Positions 23,581 through 32,319 of a DNA stretch of 64,000 bases are shown piece by piece. A program made the translations under genes and the position numbers. How positions within the stretch are numbered: position 1 is the stretch's first letter; each line of letters opens with the position of its first letter. Origin of the DNA: Phycisphaerales bacterium. GTDB taxonomy: Bacteria; Planctomycetota; Phycisphaerae; Tepidisphaerales; Tepidisphaeraceae. The notes under the pieces are model-generated. The model was not told the origin of the DNA. It saw only the letters and a list, made by a program, of their open reading frames with translations, and did no database searches. Location: positions 186,001 through 250,000 of the forward strand of contig JADLCB010000011.1 of assembly GCA_020847375.1 (NCBI GenBank). The letters are read 5' to 3'.

Positions 23581-25269
23581 TTATACGTGATCTTGCGTTG
23601 TCAGCGTGGCGGCTGATGGTTCAACATCTGTATTGATCAAATCGTGCGCGACGTGGTGACGATCCAGGTATGTTATCACGCCGGCAAAGACCAGCTCTCC
23701 GATAATGGTCCACAAGCGGAGCAGAAAGGCGATGAAATACATTGTTGCCAGAATAACACTGGTATCGCCCAGCTCTGCCCGTACGCGCGGCGGCAGGATC
23801 AGGAGCATCACCGTACCAAAAACCAATTCGCGCACACCCATGCCCGCACTGGAGAAAATAGCCAAAAATCCCGCGACCCACGCCAGTGAGTAGGCGCCGG
23901 CGACCACCCACCACTTGGCCAGTTGCAGCTTCAAAGGCCCAGCGGCAACGATATACACACCCGCCGACTGCCAGAGCAACCCGATAAAGGTCCAGCCCAG
24001 AAGCAGCAGCATCTGTTTACCACGCAAACGCTGAACAATCGCCGGTTTACCCAGTCGTGCCAATACCCAGTTGACCAGACGATAATAAATCCGCGGATGC
24101 ACCAGAATCGCCAGAGCCGGTGCCAGAATCATCGCGGTTAACATCCAGTTTCGCGCTGGCCCGTCCATCTGTTTGACACCCAGCCACGCCAGACAGGCCA
24201 GTGCCAGTACGATGTTGGCCAGCAGAAACAGGGTTAATTCCAGTAGTTGAACGGTGGAAGAAACAGTGCCGGAAACGCGATATCGCCGCAGCATATACGC
24301 CCGGCCAATGACCTGAAAAATTGATCCGGGCAGATAGCGTGCCAGTTCCGAATACGACCAGATGCGCATCGCCGGCATCAATGGCACGTCATGTCCGAAA
24401 GCACGCAACATTCTTCGCCAGACCAGAGCGCGAAAGATAAACAAAAACAGGGCAAACATGATGGTGAAAATCAGACCGGGGATCAGCAGATTCAGGCTGG
24501 CCTGCGTCCATGACGCCAGGAGACGTTCCTGCACGCTGGGCCAACTTCGGTAAATGGGACGCAGCATCATGAGGATAATGACTGCCATTAATGTCGTCGC
24601 CACACCCAGCCGGATATAGCGGCTGGAGGCTTTCCACCATTGGCGCAGACGGGCGCGGTGCCGGTGATGCAGGGATATGATGGTCTGTTCGTCGGATTCG
24701 GAATCATCATTTGAAGACGGTGCTCCACGGCCACGTCGTCGGCGGCGTGGAGGCAGCAGATGGATGCCATGCCGCCTAAGCCACGGCCGTAGTTTCCGCC
24801 GCATGCGAGGCAGCGCCTTGATGAACAGGTTGACCAGTTGCAATAACCGATAACCTACATGCCAGCCTATAACGGTCGCTGCACAATACATCAGCAAACC
24901 AACCCAGGCGTGATTCACCAGCCACGCCACCCATTGCTGGTCACGATGGGCTGCATACCAGAAAAGCCCCAACGGCAGCAGCAAAGCGACAGCCAGCTTG
25001 AAAAACACGAACGGTCGTCGCGTTAAATTGAGCCGCCTGCCGCGTAACATACGGCTGGTCAGCCGGCGCTTGCCCGGCAGGGAGATCAACCCAAAACCGA
25101 TCAGAAAGAGCGGTATTCCCCCCGGGCCGGGCAAGGCAACACCAACCGGGCCGGAAATAAGAATCAAAAGCCAGCCAATGACATTTTTAACGAGAAACCA
25201 GAAGTAATCCGCAACAAATTGTCGAATACCCGGGCGCGCCGTGATGAACAGGGGAGGGGGTTGGGTCAT
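23581..25269 (-). CDS. Integral membrane protein, LPG-synthase transmembrane (UPF0104) family
   Basis: A 562-residue polytopic membrane protein. The N-terminus (VKNVIGWLLILISGPVGVALPGPGGIPLFLIGFGLISLPGKRR) has the PGPG element typical of small PGPGW membrane proteins, followed by three predicted helices and a basic Arg-rich cytosolic linker (near residue 170-200). The C-terminal half carries the lysylphosphatidylglycerol-synthase transmembrane domain: RALVWRRMLRAFGHDVPLMPAMRIWSYSELARYLPGSIFQVIGRAYMLRR, with further helices to residue 540. Such domains act as lipid flippases or in lipid metabolism. The catalytic aminoacyl-transfer domain of MprF is absent. Function beyond membrane lipid handling is not known. 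Confidence 0.85.
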   Translation of the reverse strand: MTQPPPLFITARPGIRQFVADYFWFLVKNVIGWLLILISGPVGVALPGPGGIPLFLIGFGLISLPGKRRLTSRMLRGRRLNLTRRPFVFFKLAVALLLPLGLFWYAAHRDQQWVAWLVNHAWVGLLMYCAATVIGWHVGYRLLQLVNLFIKALPRMRRKLRPWLRRHGIHLLPPRRRRRGRGAPSSNDDSESDEQTIISLHHRHRARLRQWWKASSRYIRLGVATTLMAVIILMMLRPIYRSWPSVQERLLASWTQASLNLLIPGLIFTIMFALFLFIFRALVWRRMLRAFGHDVPLMPAMRIWSYSELARYLPGSIFQVIGRAYMLRRYRVSGTVSSTVQLLELTLFLLANIVLALACLAWLGVKQMDGPARNWMLTAMILAPALAILVHPRIYYRLVNWVLARLGKPAIVQRLRGKQMLLLLGWTFIGLLWQSAGVYIVAAGPLKLQLAKWWVVAGAYSLAWVAGFLAIFSSAGMGVRELVFGTVMLLILPPRVRAELGDTSVILATMYFIAFLLRLWTIIGELVFAGVITYLDRHHVAHDLINTDVEPSAATLTTQDHV

Positions 25270-25478
25270 ATTGAACGAGTGACAACCAGCGGTTTATTGT
25301 AATCATATTGGCTGATGTTGCGAGTGGTCGTGACGCCATTCTGATCAATGCTCAGGATCAATATGATCCATACTCATGGCGATTGAGCGCGGTTTACGCA
25401 GGCGTTGTGGCGTTTCAGCGCATACCGGTTTGCCCGCGATTTGGAGACTGGCGCGATTGCGAATAAATTGGCGCAACT

Positions 25479-26909
25479 ATGAATCACGACGTTTATGAAT
25501 CACCACTGATTTCGCGCAATGCTTCGACGGCGATGCTCCAATTGTGGTCGCCCCGGCGAAAGTTCGGTTTATGGCGGCGGTTGTGGGTTGCGCTGGCGCG
25601 CCAGCAGCGCGATCTGGGGATAACACGGATTACAACCCAGGCGATTGACCAGATGCAGGCGGCGGTCGATACGATCGATTTTGAGCGCGCCAGCGAATGG
25701 GAAAAGCGATTGCGCCACGATGTCATGGCGCATGTGCATACATTTGAGGAGGCGGCGCCGGCAGCCAAGGGAATTATTCATCTCGGAGCCACGTCGCAGT
25801 TTGTTGTGGACAACGCCGACCTGATCCTCATGCGACAGGCGATGCAGTTGCTGTGTCAACATCTGGCGGGCGCCATTGACGCGCTTGGGATTTTTGCCGC
25901 ACGATGGAAGTCCGAACCAACGCTTGGCTACACCCATTTCCAACCTGCCCAGCTCACGACCGTTGGTAAACGCGCTACCTTATGGGCGCAAGACCTGGCG
26001 TTGGATCTGCAGGAATTGGAATATCGCATCTCCACACTCCGATTCCGCGGGGTCAAGGGGACGACCGGTACGCAGGCGTCATTTCTGACGCTGTTCGACG
26101 GGGATCATGCCAAGGTTCAGGAACTGGATCAACGCATCACCCAGGCATTCGATTTTGCCGAATCATTCACGGTGACAGGTCAGACTTATCCGCGCAAGGT
26201 TGATGCAGCCGTGATCAATTCGCTGGCGGGCGTTGCTGCCAGCGTGCATCGGTTGTGCAACGACATCCGCCTGCTGGCGGGGCTTAAACAGGTTGAAGAA
26301 CCGTTTGAAGCCGAACAGGTCGGCTCCAGCGCGATGGCTTATAAACGCAACCCCATGCGCTGCGAACGCGCAACCGGGCTGGCGCGTTTTGTGCTTAGTC
26401 TTGCATCCAGTCCGCTGATGACGGCGTCGGAGCAGTGGTTTGAGCGCACGCTCGATGATTCATCCAATAAACGCCTGAGCATTCCCGAAGCATTTTTAGC
26501 GATGGATGGCTGCCTGCAGATTGTTGTCAACGTCGCGCGCGGGCTGGTGGTCTATCCTGAAGTTGTGCGCCGGTTTGTGATGAGCGAGCTGCCGTTCATG
26601 GCGACGGAAGAAATTTTGATGGCGGGCGTGAAGGCTGGTGGCGATCGCCAGGAATTGCACGAATCCATTCGTCGCCATTCGCAGGCAGCGGCGCAGAGGG
26701 TGAAACAGGAAGGTCAGACCAATGATCTGTTGGAGCGACTGGGTCATGACCCCTTGTTCAGCCAGATCGATCTGACTGGATTGCTCGATCCGTCAAAGTT
26801 CATTGGACGGGCACCGCAACAGGTCGATGAGTTTATCGCAATCGTGATCGATCCGATCCGCAGGCGTTATCAGGCAACCCTCGATACGCCGGTTGATCTG
26901 AAGGTGTAA
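25479..26909 (+). CDS. purB: Adenylosuccinate lyase
   Basis: A 476-residue fumarase/aspartase-superfamily lyase. It carries the signature SSAMAYKRNPMRCE near residue 285, the HLGATSQFVVDNADLILMRQA and YTHFQPAQLTTVGKRATLWAQDL conserved blocks, and the central helices of the tetrameric fold. It cleaves SAICAR and adenylosuccinate, releasing fumarate, in purine synthesis. Length is close to the eukaryote-like and longer bacterial PurB. The gene stands alone and is followed by a possible terminator. Confidence 0.95.
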   Translation: MNHDVYESPLISRNASTAMLQLWSPRRKFGLWRRLWVALARQQRDLGITRITTQAIDQMQAAVDTIDFERASEWEKRLRHDVMAHVHTFEEAAPAAKGIIHLGATSQFVVDNADLILMRQAMQLLCQHLAGAIDALGIFAARWKSEPTLGYTHFQPAQLTTVGKRATLWAQDLALDLQELEYRISTLRFRGVKGTTGTQASFLTLFDGDHAKVQELDQRITQAFDFAESFTVTGQTYPRKVDAAVINSLAGVAASVHRLCNDIRLLAGLKQVEEPFEAEQVGSSAMAYKRNPMRCERATGLARFVLSLASSPLMTASEQWFERTLDDSSNKRLSIPEAFLAMDGCLQIVVNVARGLVVYPEVVRRFVMSELPFMATEEILMAGVKAGGDRQELHESIRRHSQAAAQRVKQEGQTNDLLERLGHDPLFSQIDLTGLLDPSKFIGRAPQQVDEFIAIVIDPIRRRYQATLDTPVDLKV

Positions 26910-27232
26910 ACGGGCGGCGGGGTAAGCCTGCCAGCGCGTTAGTGCAATCGATTTAGTCAAAAAAAATTTGGGAATGGCCAAAAAGTCACCCAATTTTTTC
27001 GCGGCGAAGTACTGATTGTCCTGGCCAAAATTCGCCTAGGGTTCAGAGCGGACTCAACTGGATAAATACGCAGATATTGGCCGGAAAGTTGAGTTTTATT
27101 GGCTTTGCTGCGTAGACGAAATATCGCAGACATGAAGGTAATTTGAAGGGGATAAGCCGGCTCCTCGGCACCTCTAAAAATAATTTTTATTTTTTAGTTG
27201 CTTTGTAGCAGTAATGTGCTAACATCCGATAA
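26910..27232 (+). other. Intergenic region after purB
   Basis: No gene seen. An AT-rich imperfect hairpin lies near the left end (listed separately); the remainder is AT-rich with a possible promoter region before the tandem repeat at 27233. Nothing else could be supported. Confidence 0.6.
26959..26999 (+). terminator. Weak AT-rich hairpin after purB
   Basis: AAAAAATTTGGG and CCCAATTTTTT pair with one bulge around a loop of about 18 bases. The stem ends in a T-run as in intrinsic terminators, but it is poor in G/C, so termination is uncertain. Confidence 0.4.
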
Positions 27233-27330
27233 GTGAGAGTGACTTGACTATCGAACAACTCGGTAGTGAGTCAGAGATTTAGTGAGAGCGGCTTGACCAT
27301 CGAACTTCTCGGTGGTGGGTCAGAGATTTA
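27233..27330 (+). repeat. Two tandem 49-bp repeats, each a hairpin, in the leader of the PEP-CTERM gene
   Basis: Copies span 27233-27281 and 27282-27330; 42 of 49 positions are identical. A partial third copy (GAGAGAGC, 27331-27338) leads into the Shine-Dalgarno site AGGAG (27343-27347) of ATG 27354. Each copy folds: positions 16-22 pair with 28-34 (loop 23-27), and 12-15 pair with 39-42 around a 4-base bulge. In copy 2 the T-A pair at positions 17/33 has become C-G, a compensatory change. The other changes are in the loop, bulge and linkers. Confidence 0.7.
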
Positions 27331-27353
27331 GAGAGAGCAGAGAGGAGATTCGG

Positions 27354-28151
27354 ATGAGAGGGTCATTTTTGACGTCTGTCGTTGCGCTTTCAGCGTGTGC
27401 GTTTTTTGCGCCCATGCAGGTTGATGGCGCTAATATCGTGTATGCACCGCAAAGCGGTGCCACGGTTAATTTCACATCGATTACTGAATCGTCAATGGAA
27501 CCGACAACACAGGTTCCACTCAACGGTTTATACGGGCAACCGACGGCATATGGAGATGTGCTGGTATTCGATAATTTGAATTTCCGTGCACAATCAACAG
27601 GGCCACAGCGCGATTTTGATTTTGTGGATTTTGTTGATGGTCAGTTGAACCTGACCATCGCTGCCAAGGCCAACCAGTTTATATCCACCCTGTTACTCAG
27701 CGAAGATGGGGATTACACCCTTCAGCAGTCGTTGATCGCGCCCAATGCGGCGGCGGCACAAGTTATCGTGCCGACGGTGATCATCCGCGTGCTTGAACGC
27801 AATGGCAGCCCCGTCGCGCCGACAACGTATTACAGCCCGATGACCTTTAGCACGGGCAGCCTTTTTTCCATTACTGCCAGCGACCCCAGCGAGTACGGCG
27901 TGTTTTCCGGCAGTGCGGCGGTCAACTTGGTTAGTTTGACTGGTTTTTCCGACATCACGCGCATTGCGGTCAGCTATGACAACCAGCTCTATGCTGAGAG
28001 TCTGCCGAATGCCTCGGCTGCCATCGCCAAGAAAGGCGTGACGGTTGAAGTGGGTACCGATGGTGTCCCTGAACCGGCAACGCTTTCGATTTTCGGCGGA
28101 TTGGCCGGATTTGCACTGCTGCGTCGGCGCAGGAACGCACTCGAAAATTAA
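27354..28151 (+). CDS. PEP-CTERM sorting domain protein
   Basis: A 265-residue exported protein with an N-terminal signal peptide (SFLTSVVALSACAFFAP, cleaved near residue 25) and a C-terminal PEP-CTERM tail: VPEPATLSIF, a Gly-rich hydrophobic helix, and RRRRNALEN. The tail is the recognition site for exosortase, which removes it during transport to the cell surface or exopolysaccharide matrix. The middle is a Ser/Thr/Asn-rich beta-type domain without a recognised fold. ATG 27354 has AGGAG six bases upstream, and the leader contains two tandem hairpins. No exosortase is in the window. A strong terminator follows. Confidence 0.88.
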   Translation: MRGSFLTSVVALSACAFFAPMQVDGANIVYAPQSGATVNFTSITESSMEPTTQVPLNGLYGQPTAYGDVLVFDNLNFRAQSTGPQRDFDFVDFVDGQLNLTIAAKANQFISTLLLSEDGDYTLQQSLIAPNAAAAQVIVPTVIIRVLERNGSPVAPTTYYSPMTFSTGSLFSITASDPSEYGVFSGSAAVNLVSLTGFSDITRIAVSYDNQLYAESLPNASAAIAKKGVTVEVGTDGVPEPATLSIFGGLAGFALLRRRRNALEN

Positions 28152-28180
28152 ACACTGGTTTACTGGACTCTCATCCGATC

Positions 28181-28227
28181 CATCGGCGCAAGTGACGCTT
28201 AGTTGCTTGCGCCGATGTTTTTATTTT
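28181..28227 (+). terminator. Intrinsic terminator after the PEP-CTERM gene
   Basis: CATCGGCGCAAG and CTTGCGCCGATG form a perfect 12-bp stem with a 13-base loop, followed by TTTTTATTTT. This is a textbook Rho-independent terminator. It also shows that the next coding region must start after it. Confidence 0.95.
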
Positions 28228-28240
28228 CCTACCTGTTGCA

Positions 28241-28273
28241 GCACGCGCAAAATTTATTCACTTTGTTGCGTGC
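28241..28273. repeat. Inverted repeat before the SPFH gene
   Basis: GCACGC (28241-28246) and GCGTGC (28268-28273) pair, and the inner CAAA and TTTG extend the stem, giving about 10 pairs with a small internal bulge. It lies between the terminator and the SPFH start and could be a leader hairpin or a regulator site. Confidence 0.3.
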
Positions 28274-28292
28274 GTCTGCTATGCTTATCGGC

Positions 28293-29378
28293 ATGGGTAT
28301 CTGGGACAAACTTCGTAACGAGCTGATTGATATTGTTGAGTGGCAGGCGGATGACCGGCAGACAATGGTCTGGCGTTTTCCACGGGCTGAGAACACCATT
28401 AAAAATGGTGCCAAACTGGTGGTGCGCGAGAGTCAGGTCGCCATCGTCATTAACGAAGGCGCGCTGGCTGACCAGTTCAATCAGCCTGCGACCTACACAC
28501 TGACTACACAGAATCTACCGATCCTGGCCACGTTAAAGGGCTGGAAATATGGCTTTGAAAGTCCGTTCAAGGTTGACGTTTATTTTGTGTCGATGCGCAC
28601 CTTCACGGACCGCAAGTGGGGAACAAAAAATCCCATTATGCTGAGGGACAAGGAGCTTGGCCCCGTCCGTCTGCGTGCTTTCGGCACGTTCAGTATCAAG
28701 GTCTCTGATCCAGCCGTGCTGCTGCGGAATGTGGTCGGAACCAACGGTCGATTTACAGTGGATGATATTGGGGATCAATTGCGCGATATGCTGATTGCGC
28801 GTTTTGGCGATATCCTGGGTGAGTGCGGTATTCCCGCTTTGGATATGGCAGCCAATTATGACCAGCTCAGCCAGTTCGCCACCCAGCGTATCGCGTCTGA
28901 TTTTGAAAAATTCGGATTGCAGATCGTTACGTTGAATGTTGAAAATATATCGCTGCCTCCCGAGGCTGAAGCCGCCCTGGATCGGCGAACGAGCATGGGC
29001 ATTATCGGCGACATGAACCGCTATACCCAGATGCAGGTGGCTGATTCACTCCAGCAGGCGGCCAACAATCCCGCCGGAGCCGGCCCGGTGGTGATGGGTG
29101 TGGGGATGACCATGGCAGGGCAGGCGCTGGGGAATATGGCGGCGACACCGACGGCTGCGCCACCACCGCTGGTCACGGCGATCCAGTATTTCGTAGCGCA
29201 CAACGGCCAGCCGACTGGGCCGTTCGATATGAATCAACTCAGTTCCATGGTGGCATCTGGTCAGCTCAATCGGCAGAGCCTGGTCTGGAAACAGGGAATG
29301 CCCCAGTGGGCGAATGTCGAAAGTATTTCGGAGCTGGCGGGTTTGTTCCCACCTGCTCCACCACCTGTTGTGCCGTAG
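28293..29378 (+). CDS. SPFH domain protein with C-terminal GYF_2 domain
   Basis: A 361-residue protein like bacterial YdjI-type SPFH proteins. The first ~230 residues (MGIWDKLRNELIDIVEWQ, TMVWRFPRAENTIKNGAKLVVRESQVAIVINEG, VRLRAFGTFSIKVSDPAVLL, LNVENISLPPEAEAALDRR) form the SPFH region; a Gly/Ala-rich segment follows. The C-terminus has a GYF_2-like domain (QYFVAHNGQPTGPFDMNQLSSMVASGQLNRQSLVWKQGMPQWANV, near residues 295-345). SPFH proteins organise membrane patches and respond to envelope stress. The frame extends upstream to 28203 but would cross the terminator, so ATG 28293 is taken. Confidence 0.88.
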   Translation: MGIWDKLRNELIDIVEWQADDRQTMVWRFPRAENTIKNGAKLVVRESQVAIVINEGALADQFNQPATYTLTTQNLPILATLKGWKYGFESPFKVDVYFVSMRTFTDRKWGTKNPIMLRDKELGPVRLRAFGTFSIKVSDPAVLLRNVVGTNGRFTVDDIGDQLRDMLIARFGDILGECGIPALDMAANYDQLSQFATQRIASDFEKFGLQIVTLNVENISLPPEAEAALDRRTSMGIIGDMNRYTQMQVADSLQQAANNPAGAGPVVMGVGMTMAGQALGNMAATPTAAPPPLVTAIQYFVAHNGQPTGPFDMNQLSSMVASGQLNRQSLVWKQGMPQWANVESISELAGLFPPAPPPVVP

Positions 29379-29417
29379 CCGATCCGTCGCAGGACCAAAT
29401 TTTTTTTCGTGTATCGA

Positions 29418-30275
29418 TCACGTTGGCGACAAGAGATCGATGACGCGCTGTCTATCCCATCCATCGGCACCCACGGCAACCGCCACCGCACTGGTTTGCA
29501 GCGTCAGGTCGCGAAGGCTCGAAAGTGTGCTGCGCCCTTGCTGCATCGTGGTGATCTGTTGATTACCCAGTACATCATACAAACCGGCAAATACCTCAGC
29601 GACATCGCCTAATCTGGATCGGATATTTTCACTGGACAGGGCTTCCAACTTTTTACGCAGATCGACAACCGTCGATTGCGCTGCCTTGATCGATCGCTGT
29701 GCCGCCACCATCCGGCTGCTGCGCTGTTGTGTTGTATCCAGTGCTTTGTGCGCTGCCAGATCCGCCAGGCTGCGCATCTGCCCATCGATCGCAACGCGCC
29801 CCAGTGATTCCAACGACATGGGCGGCAGTTCGATCGATTGATTCTTGACTTGCAGAGTGACCGATCCATCAAAAACCTGGGTCGTCTTGGTTGAGGCGCT
29901 GGCGAATGCTTCGTCAATTTCCTTTAGTAGCACGTCGATGCGCTTCTGGTTGTCGCGGCGATCCAGCCTGGACGAGCCACGCCGACTGTTGGCTTGTTGC
30001 AACTTGCTGATCTCGTCAAGCTTGTCCTGCGCGGTTTTCAGGGCATCAATCGCCGCTGCACTGCGAAGGTGAGCCGACTCCATGGCCTGACCTTCGTTGT
30101 CGATGCTGCGGATGGCCTGCTGCAGACTGGTGCTGCCCAGATGAACCAGATCCATGAATTGGCGCGGCTGCTGCCCGGGCAGATCCAGACGGCGCAAAGC
30201 GTCGTCGGGCGCGCTATAGCGACTGACAGGCTGTGCCTTAATGCCGAGGCTGGTTGACAACCGACTCATTATCAT
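29418..30275 (-). CDS. Flagellin-like coiled-coil protein
   Basis: A 285-residue, almost fully helical protein rich in Gln, Ser, Ala and Leu. It opens MIMSRLSTSLGIKAQPVSRYS, and the region SSRLDRRDNQKRIDVLLKEIDEAFASASTKTTQVFDGSVTLQV resembles the flagellin N-terminal pattern (dividing helices, then T-x-F-D/N-G-x-x-L). The C-terminal helix lacks the flagellin end (no VxNAI-type block). No flagellar gene is nearby. It could be a divergent flagellin or a generic coiled-coil protein. ATG 30275 or 30269 may be used; a perfect 8-bp inverted repeat lies directly in front. Confidence 0.55.
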   Translation of the reverse strand: MIMSRLSTSLGIKAQPVSRYSAPDDALRRLDLPGQQPRQFMDLVHLGSTSLQQAIRSIDNEGQAMESAHLRSAAAIDALKTAQDKLDEISKLQQANSRRGSSRLDRRDNQKRIDVLLKEIDEAFASASTKTTQVFDGSVTLQVKNQSIELPPMSLESLGRVAIDGQMRSLADLAAHKALDTTQQRSSRMVAAQRSIKAAQSTVVDLRKKLEALSSENIRSRLGDVAEVFAGLYDVLGNQQITTMQQGRSTLSSLRDLTLQTSAVAVAVGADGWDRQRVIDLLSPT

Positions 30276-30277
30276 TT

Positions 30278-30297
30278 TTATCGGCTTATGCCGATAA
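30278..30297. promoter_or_regulatory. Perfect inverted repeat containing GCCGATAA on both strands
   Basis: TTATCGGC (30278-30285) and GCCGATAA (30290-30297) flank TTAT. GCCGATAA equals the -10 element of the flagellar sigma-28 consensus. It ends 2 bases upstream of the start codon of the flagellin-like gene on the minus strand. No good -35 (TAAA-type) is present at the right distance, so it may instead be an operator or an RNA hairpin. Confidence 0.4.
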
Positions 30298-30422
30298 TTG
30301 TATCTATCGCATTATTGTTGGTCTGGGCAGTTTGTAAGGCCATGATCGCGCGTCGCTGGACGAATAGGGCCATCAGGCCGTAAAGTACGGACAATTAGCG
30401 TGCCCCCAAGCCGCTGTCGGGT

Positions 30423-30428
30423 TATAAT
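30423..30428 (+). promoter_or_regulatory. TATAAT -10 candidate for the zinc-ribbon gene
   Basis: TATAAT occurs 102 bases before ATG 30531 with no recognisable -35 at 16-18 bases upstream. Only the -10 resemblance is seen. Confidence 0.3.
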
Positions 30429-30494
30429 TATCCATGAAATTATGCACGAAAAATGCGAACTTTTTTCATTTCGGCGTGCCAGATCGTACGTCGG

Positions 30495-30507
30495 GATCAA
30501 TTTGATC
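30495..30507. repeat. Palindrome GATCAA-T-TTGATC
   Basis: A perfect 6-bp dyad with a 1-base centre, 23 bases upstream of ATG 30531. It resembles the arms of the palindrome at 4451-4467 in spacing (1-base centre) and could be an operator. Confidence 0.3.
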
Positions 30508-30530
30508 AATCAAGTTAAGTGGGACGAACC

Positions 30531-32063
30531 ATGAGCCAAGCAGCCGAATCTTCCAGTGAATCCAGAAATCTGGCAGATGGCTTATCATCGGCACAGCAGA
30601 TCCAGCAGGCGCTCAGCGGCAAGAATGTCTGCCCGTTTTGCGGGGGTGTTTCTGAAACCAGTGACGGAGTTTGCGCCCGCTGCACCATGGAAAATTCTCC
30701 CTTGACGCGCCAAGCGACCAAAGCGCGACTGGGGCCTTGGTATGTGTTGCAATCGCGTAACCCCTCAGCTCCGGGTATGAAATACAGTGTGCTGCTGGCG
30801 CTGGTGAAAAAAGGGCAAATCACGCCGCGGTCGATTGTCCGTGGTCCGACCACCAATCAATTCTGGCGTTTTGCCGCCAGAGTGCGCGGGCTAAGCCGTG
30901 AATTTGGCATCTGCTGGGGGTGCAGCCAGGAAATTGACACCGGTGCAGCCATCTGTCCCTACTGCCAGCGCAATCAGGAACCACCACCCCAGCCCGATGA
31001 ACTGCTGGATGGACGTAGATCGATCAGTCAGATGTTGCCGGTTCAGCGTGAAATCCGTCCCGGTGCCGAATCAGAAGCAATCATGTCGTCTTCCGTGCCA
31101 GTGACGACGTATGCTCCGTCAGCGGGTAGTCCAGCACTCAGCCCTGCGCGCCCGGCGATGCGTATGACCACCGCTACGCGCGATACCACGCTGGAAGAGC
31201 TGGCTGCCATGGAAGCTGCCCAACAACGTCTGGCGTTGCAAGGCCGGCGGCTGCCATCGCCGCAGCCCGTTCTGCCCCAGTATGACGCCAAAGGGCGGGC
31301 AGTTGCCCCTTATCCAAATGCCGAACCGCAGCATACCCTGGGTAAAGTCGTGGTGTTGCTGGGTTTGATGGCTGTCTTTACCGTCAGCGGTTGGTTATAC
31401 ATCGACGCCAGTTCACGCGAAAAGTTGTTTACCTGGGCGCAGGAGACGTGGCGCGATTTATCCAGCTCCGGTAAACCAGCTTCCGGCAATGGTTTGTCGG
31501 GAGGACAGGAACGGCGGGTTGCGGGTGAAAAGATCGTCATCGAATCACCGCAGACACCTGCAGCGCCAATCGCATCAGAACCAGCGGTTTTACCGCAAGA
31601 CAAACCCGCCATTGCACCGCAGGCCAGAGTCGTGCCAGTGCCCGATGATGTCCCGTCCGCTGCGCCAGCTCCCGAACCAGTTGCCGCAGCTTCACCGTCG
31701 CAGAATGTTCCGCCAGCGCTTGTAGTGCCATCCGCCAGTGCTGTCTCGGAGAACATACCGCCTCAGGTTGAAATTGCCGTCGGGAGCAATCAACCGGCAG
31801 CGTCTCAAGGGCGCATCGAAGTGCGAACCGCAACGGCCAGCACCAGCAGCAACAACCAGATGCCGCAAGTGACGACTACTGACCCCGATGAACTGGTCAA
31901 TATCTCACGACAACTCTGGAGACAGGCGATTGACGCCGAGGTCAAAGGCGATTGGAAAGAGGCCGTCAAGCTGTATGAACGGATCAAAAGCATGCCCGCC
32001 ATTGCCTGGCCCAGCGGCTTGAATATCAGGCTGGACGATGCCCAGCGTCGCGCGCAGCAGTAA
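30531..32063 (+). CDS. Zinc-ribbon and GYF-like membrane protein
   Basis: A 510-residue protein with multiple segments. An N-terminal zinc ribbon has CPFCGG and CARCTM (residues ~33-52); residues ~66-115 (GPWYVLQSRNP, SVLLALVKKGQITPRSIVRGPTTNQFWRFA) look like a GYF_2-type domain; a second ribbon has CWGCSQEI and CPYC (near 125-145). A single hydrophobic helix (VVVLLGLMAVFTVSGWLYI, near residue 270) is followed by a long Pro/Ala-rich extracytoplasmic linker and a short C-terminal TPR-like helical end (LWRQAIDAEVKGDWKEAVKLYERIKSM). Function is unknown. It may couple a cytoplasmic sensor to the periplasm. An in-frame GTG at 30519 is possible. Confidence 0.7.
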   Translation: MSQAAESSSESRNLADGLSSAQQIQQALSGKNVCPFCGGVSETSDGVCARCTMENSPLTRQATKARLGPWYVLQSRNPSAPGMKYSVLLALVKKGQITPRSIVRGPTTNQFWRFAARVRGLSREFGICWGCSQEIDTGAAICPYCQRNQEPPPQPDELLDGRRSISQMLPVQREIRPGAESEAIMSSSVPVTTYAPSAGSPALSPARPAMRMTTATRDTTLEELAAMEAAQQRLALQGRRLPSPQPVLPQYDAKGRAVAPYPNAEPQHTLGKVVVLLGLMAVFTVSGWLYIDASSREKLFTWAQETWRDLSSSGKPASGNGLSGGQERRVAGEKIVIESPQTPAAPIASEPAVLPQDKPAIAPQARVVPVPDDVPSAAPAPEPVAAASPSQNVPPALVVPSASAVSENIPPQVEIAVGSNQPAASQGRIEVRTATASTSSNNQMPQVTTTDPDELVNISRQLWRQAIDAEVKGDWKEAVKLYERIKSMPAIAWPSGLNIRLDDAQRRAQQ

Positions 32064-32319
32064 CGATTGTTCGACCATATCTCGGATGAATGAAACGATT
32101 ATTTCCAAGCGGGGCGACGGTGGCTGGCACGTCTTAGCCTACATAATGTTCTGGTTGTCAATGCGCATTACAAAGCGGGATCGTTTGCATGATCACAAAC
32201 CGTGGGCATGTGCTCCTGCATGATGCGATTTTGTAGCGGCATGGTCGCAAAGCTGCCGATTTGTGATATGTTAAATATTTCAAAGTAGTCATTGCTACTG
32301 TTTTATTTTATGGAGTTTT

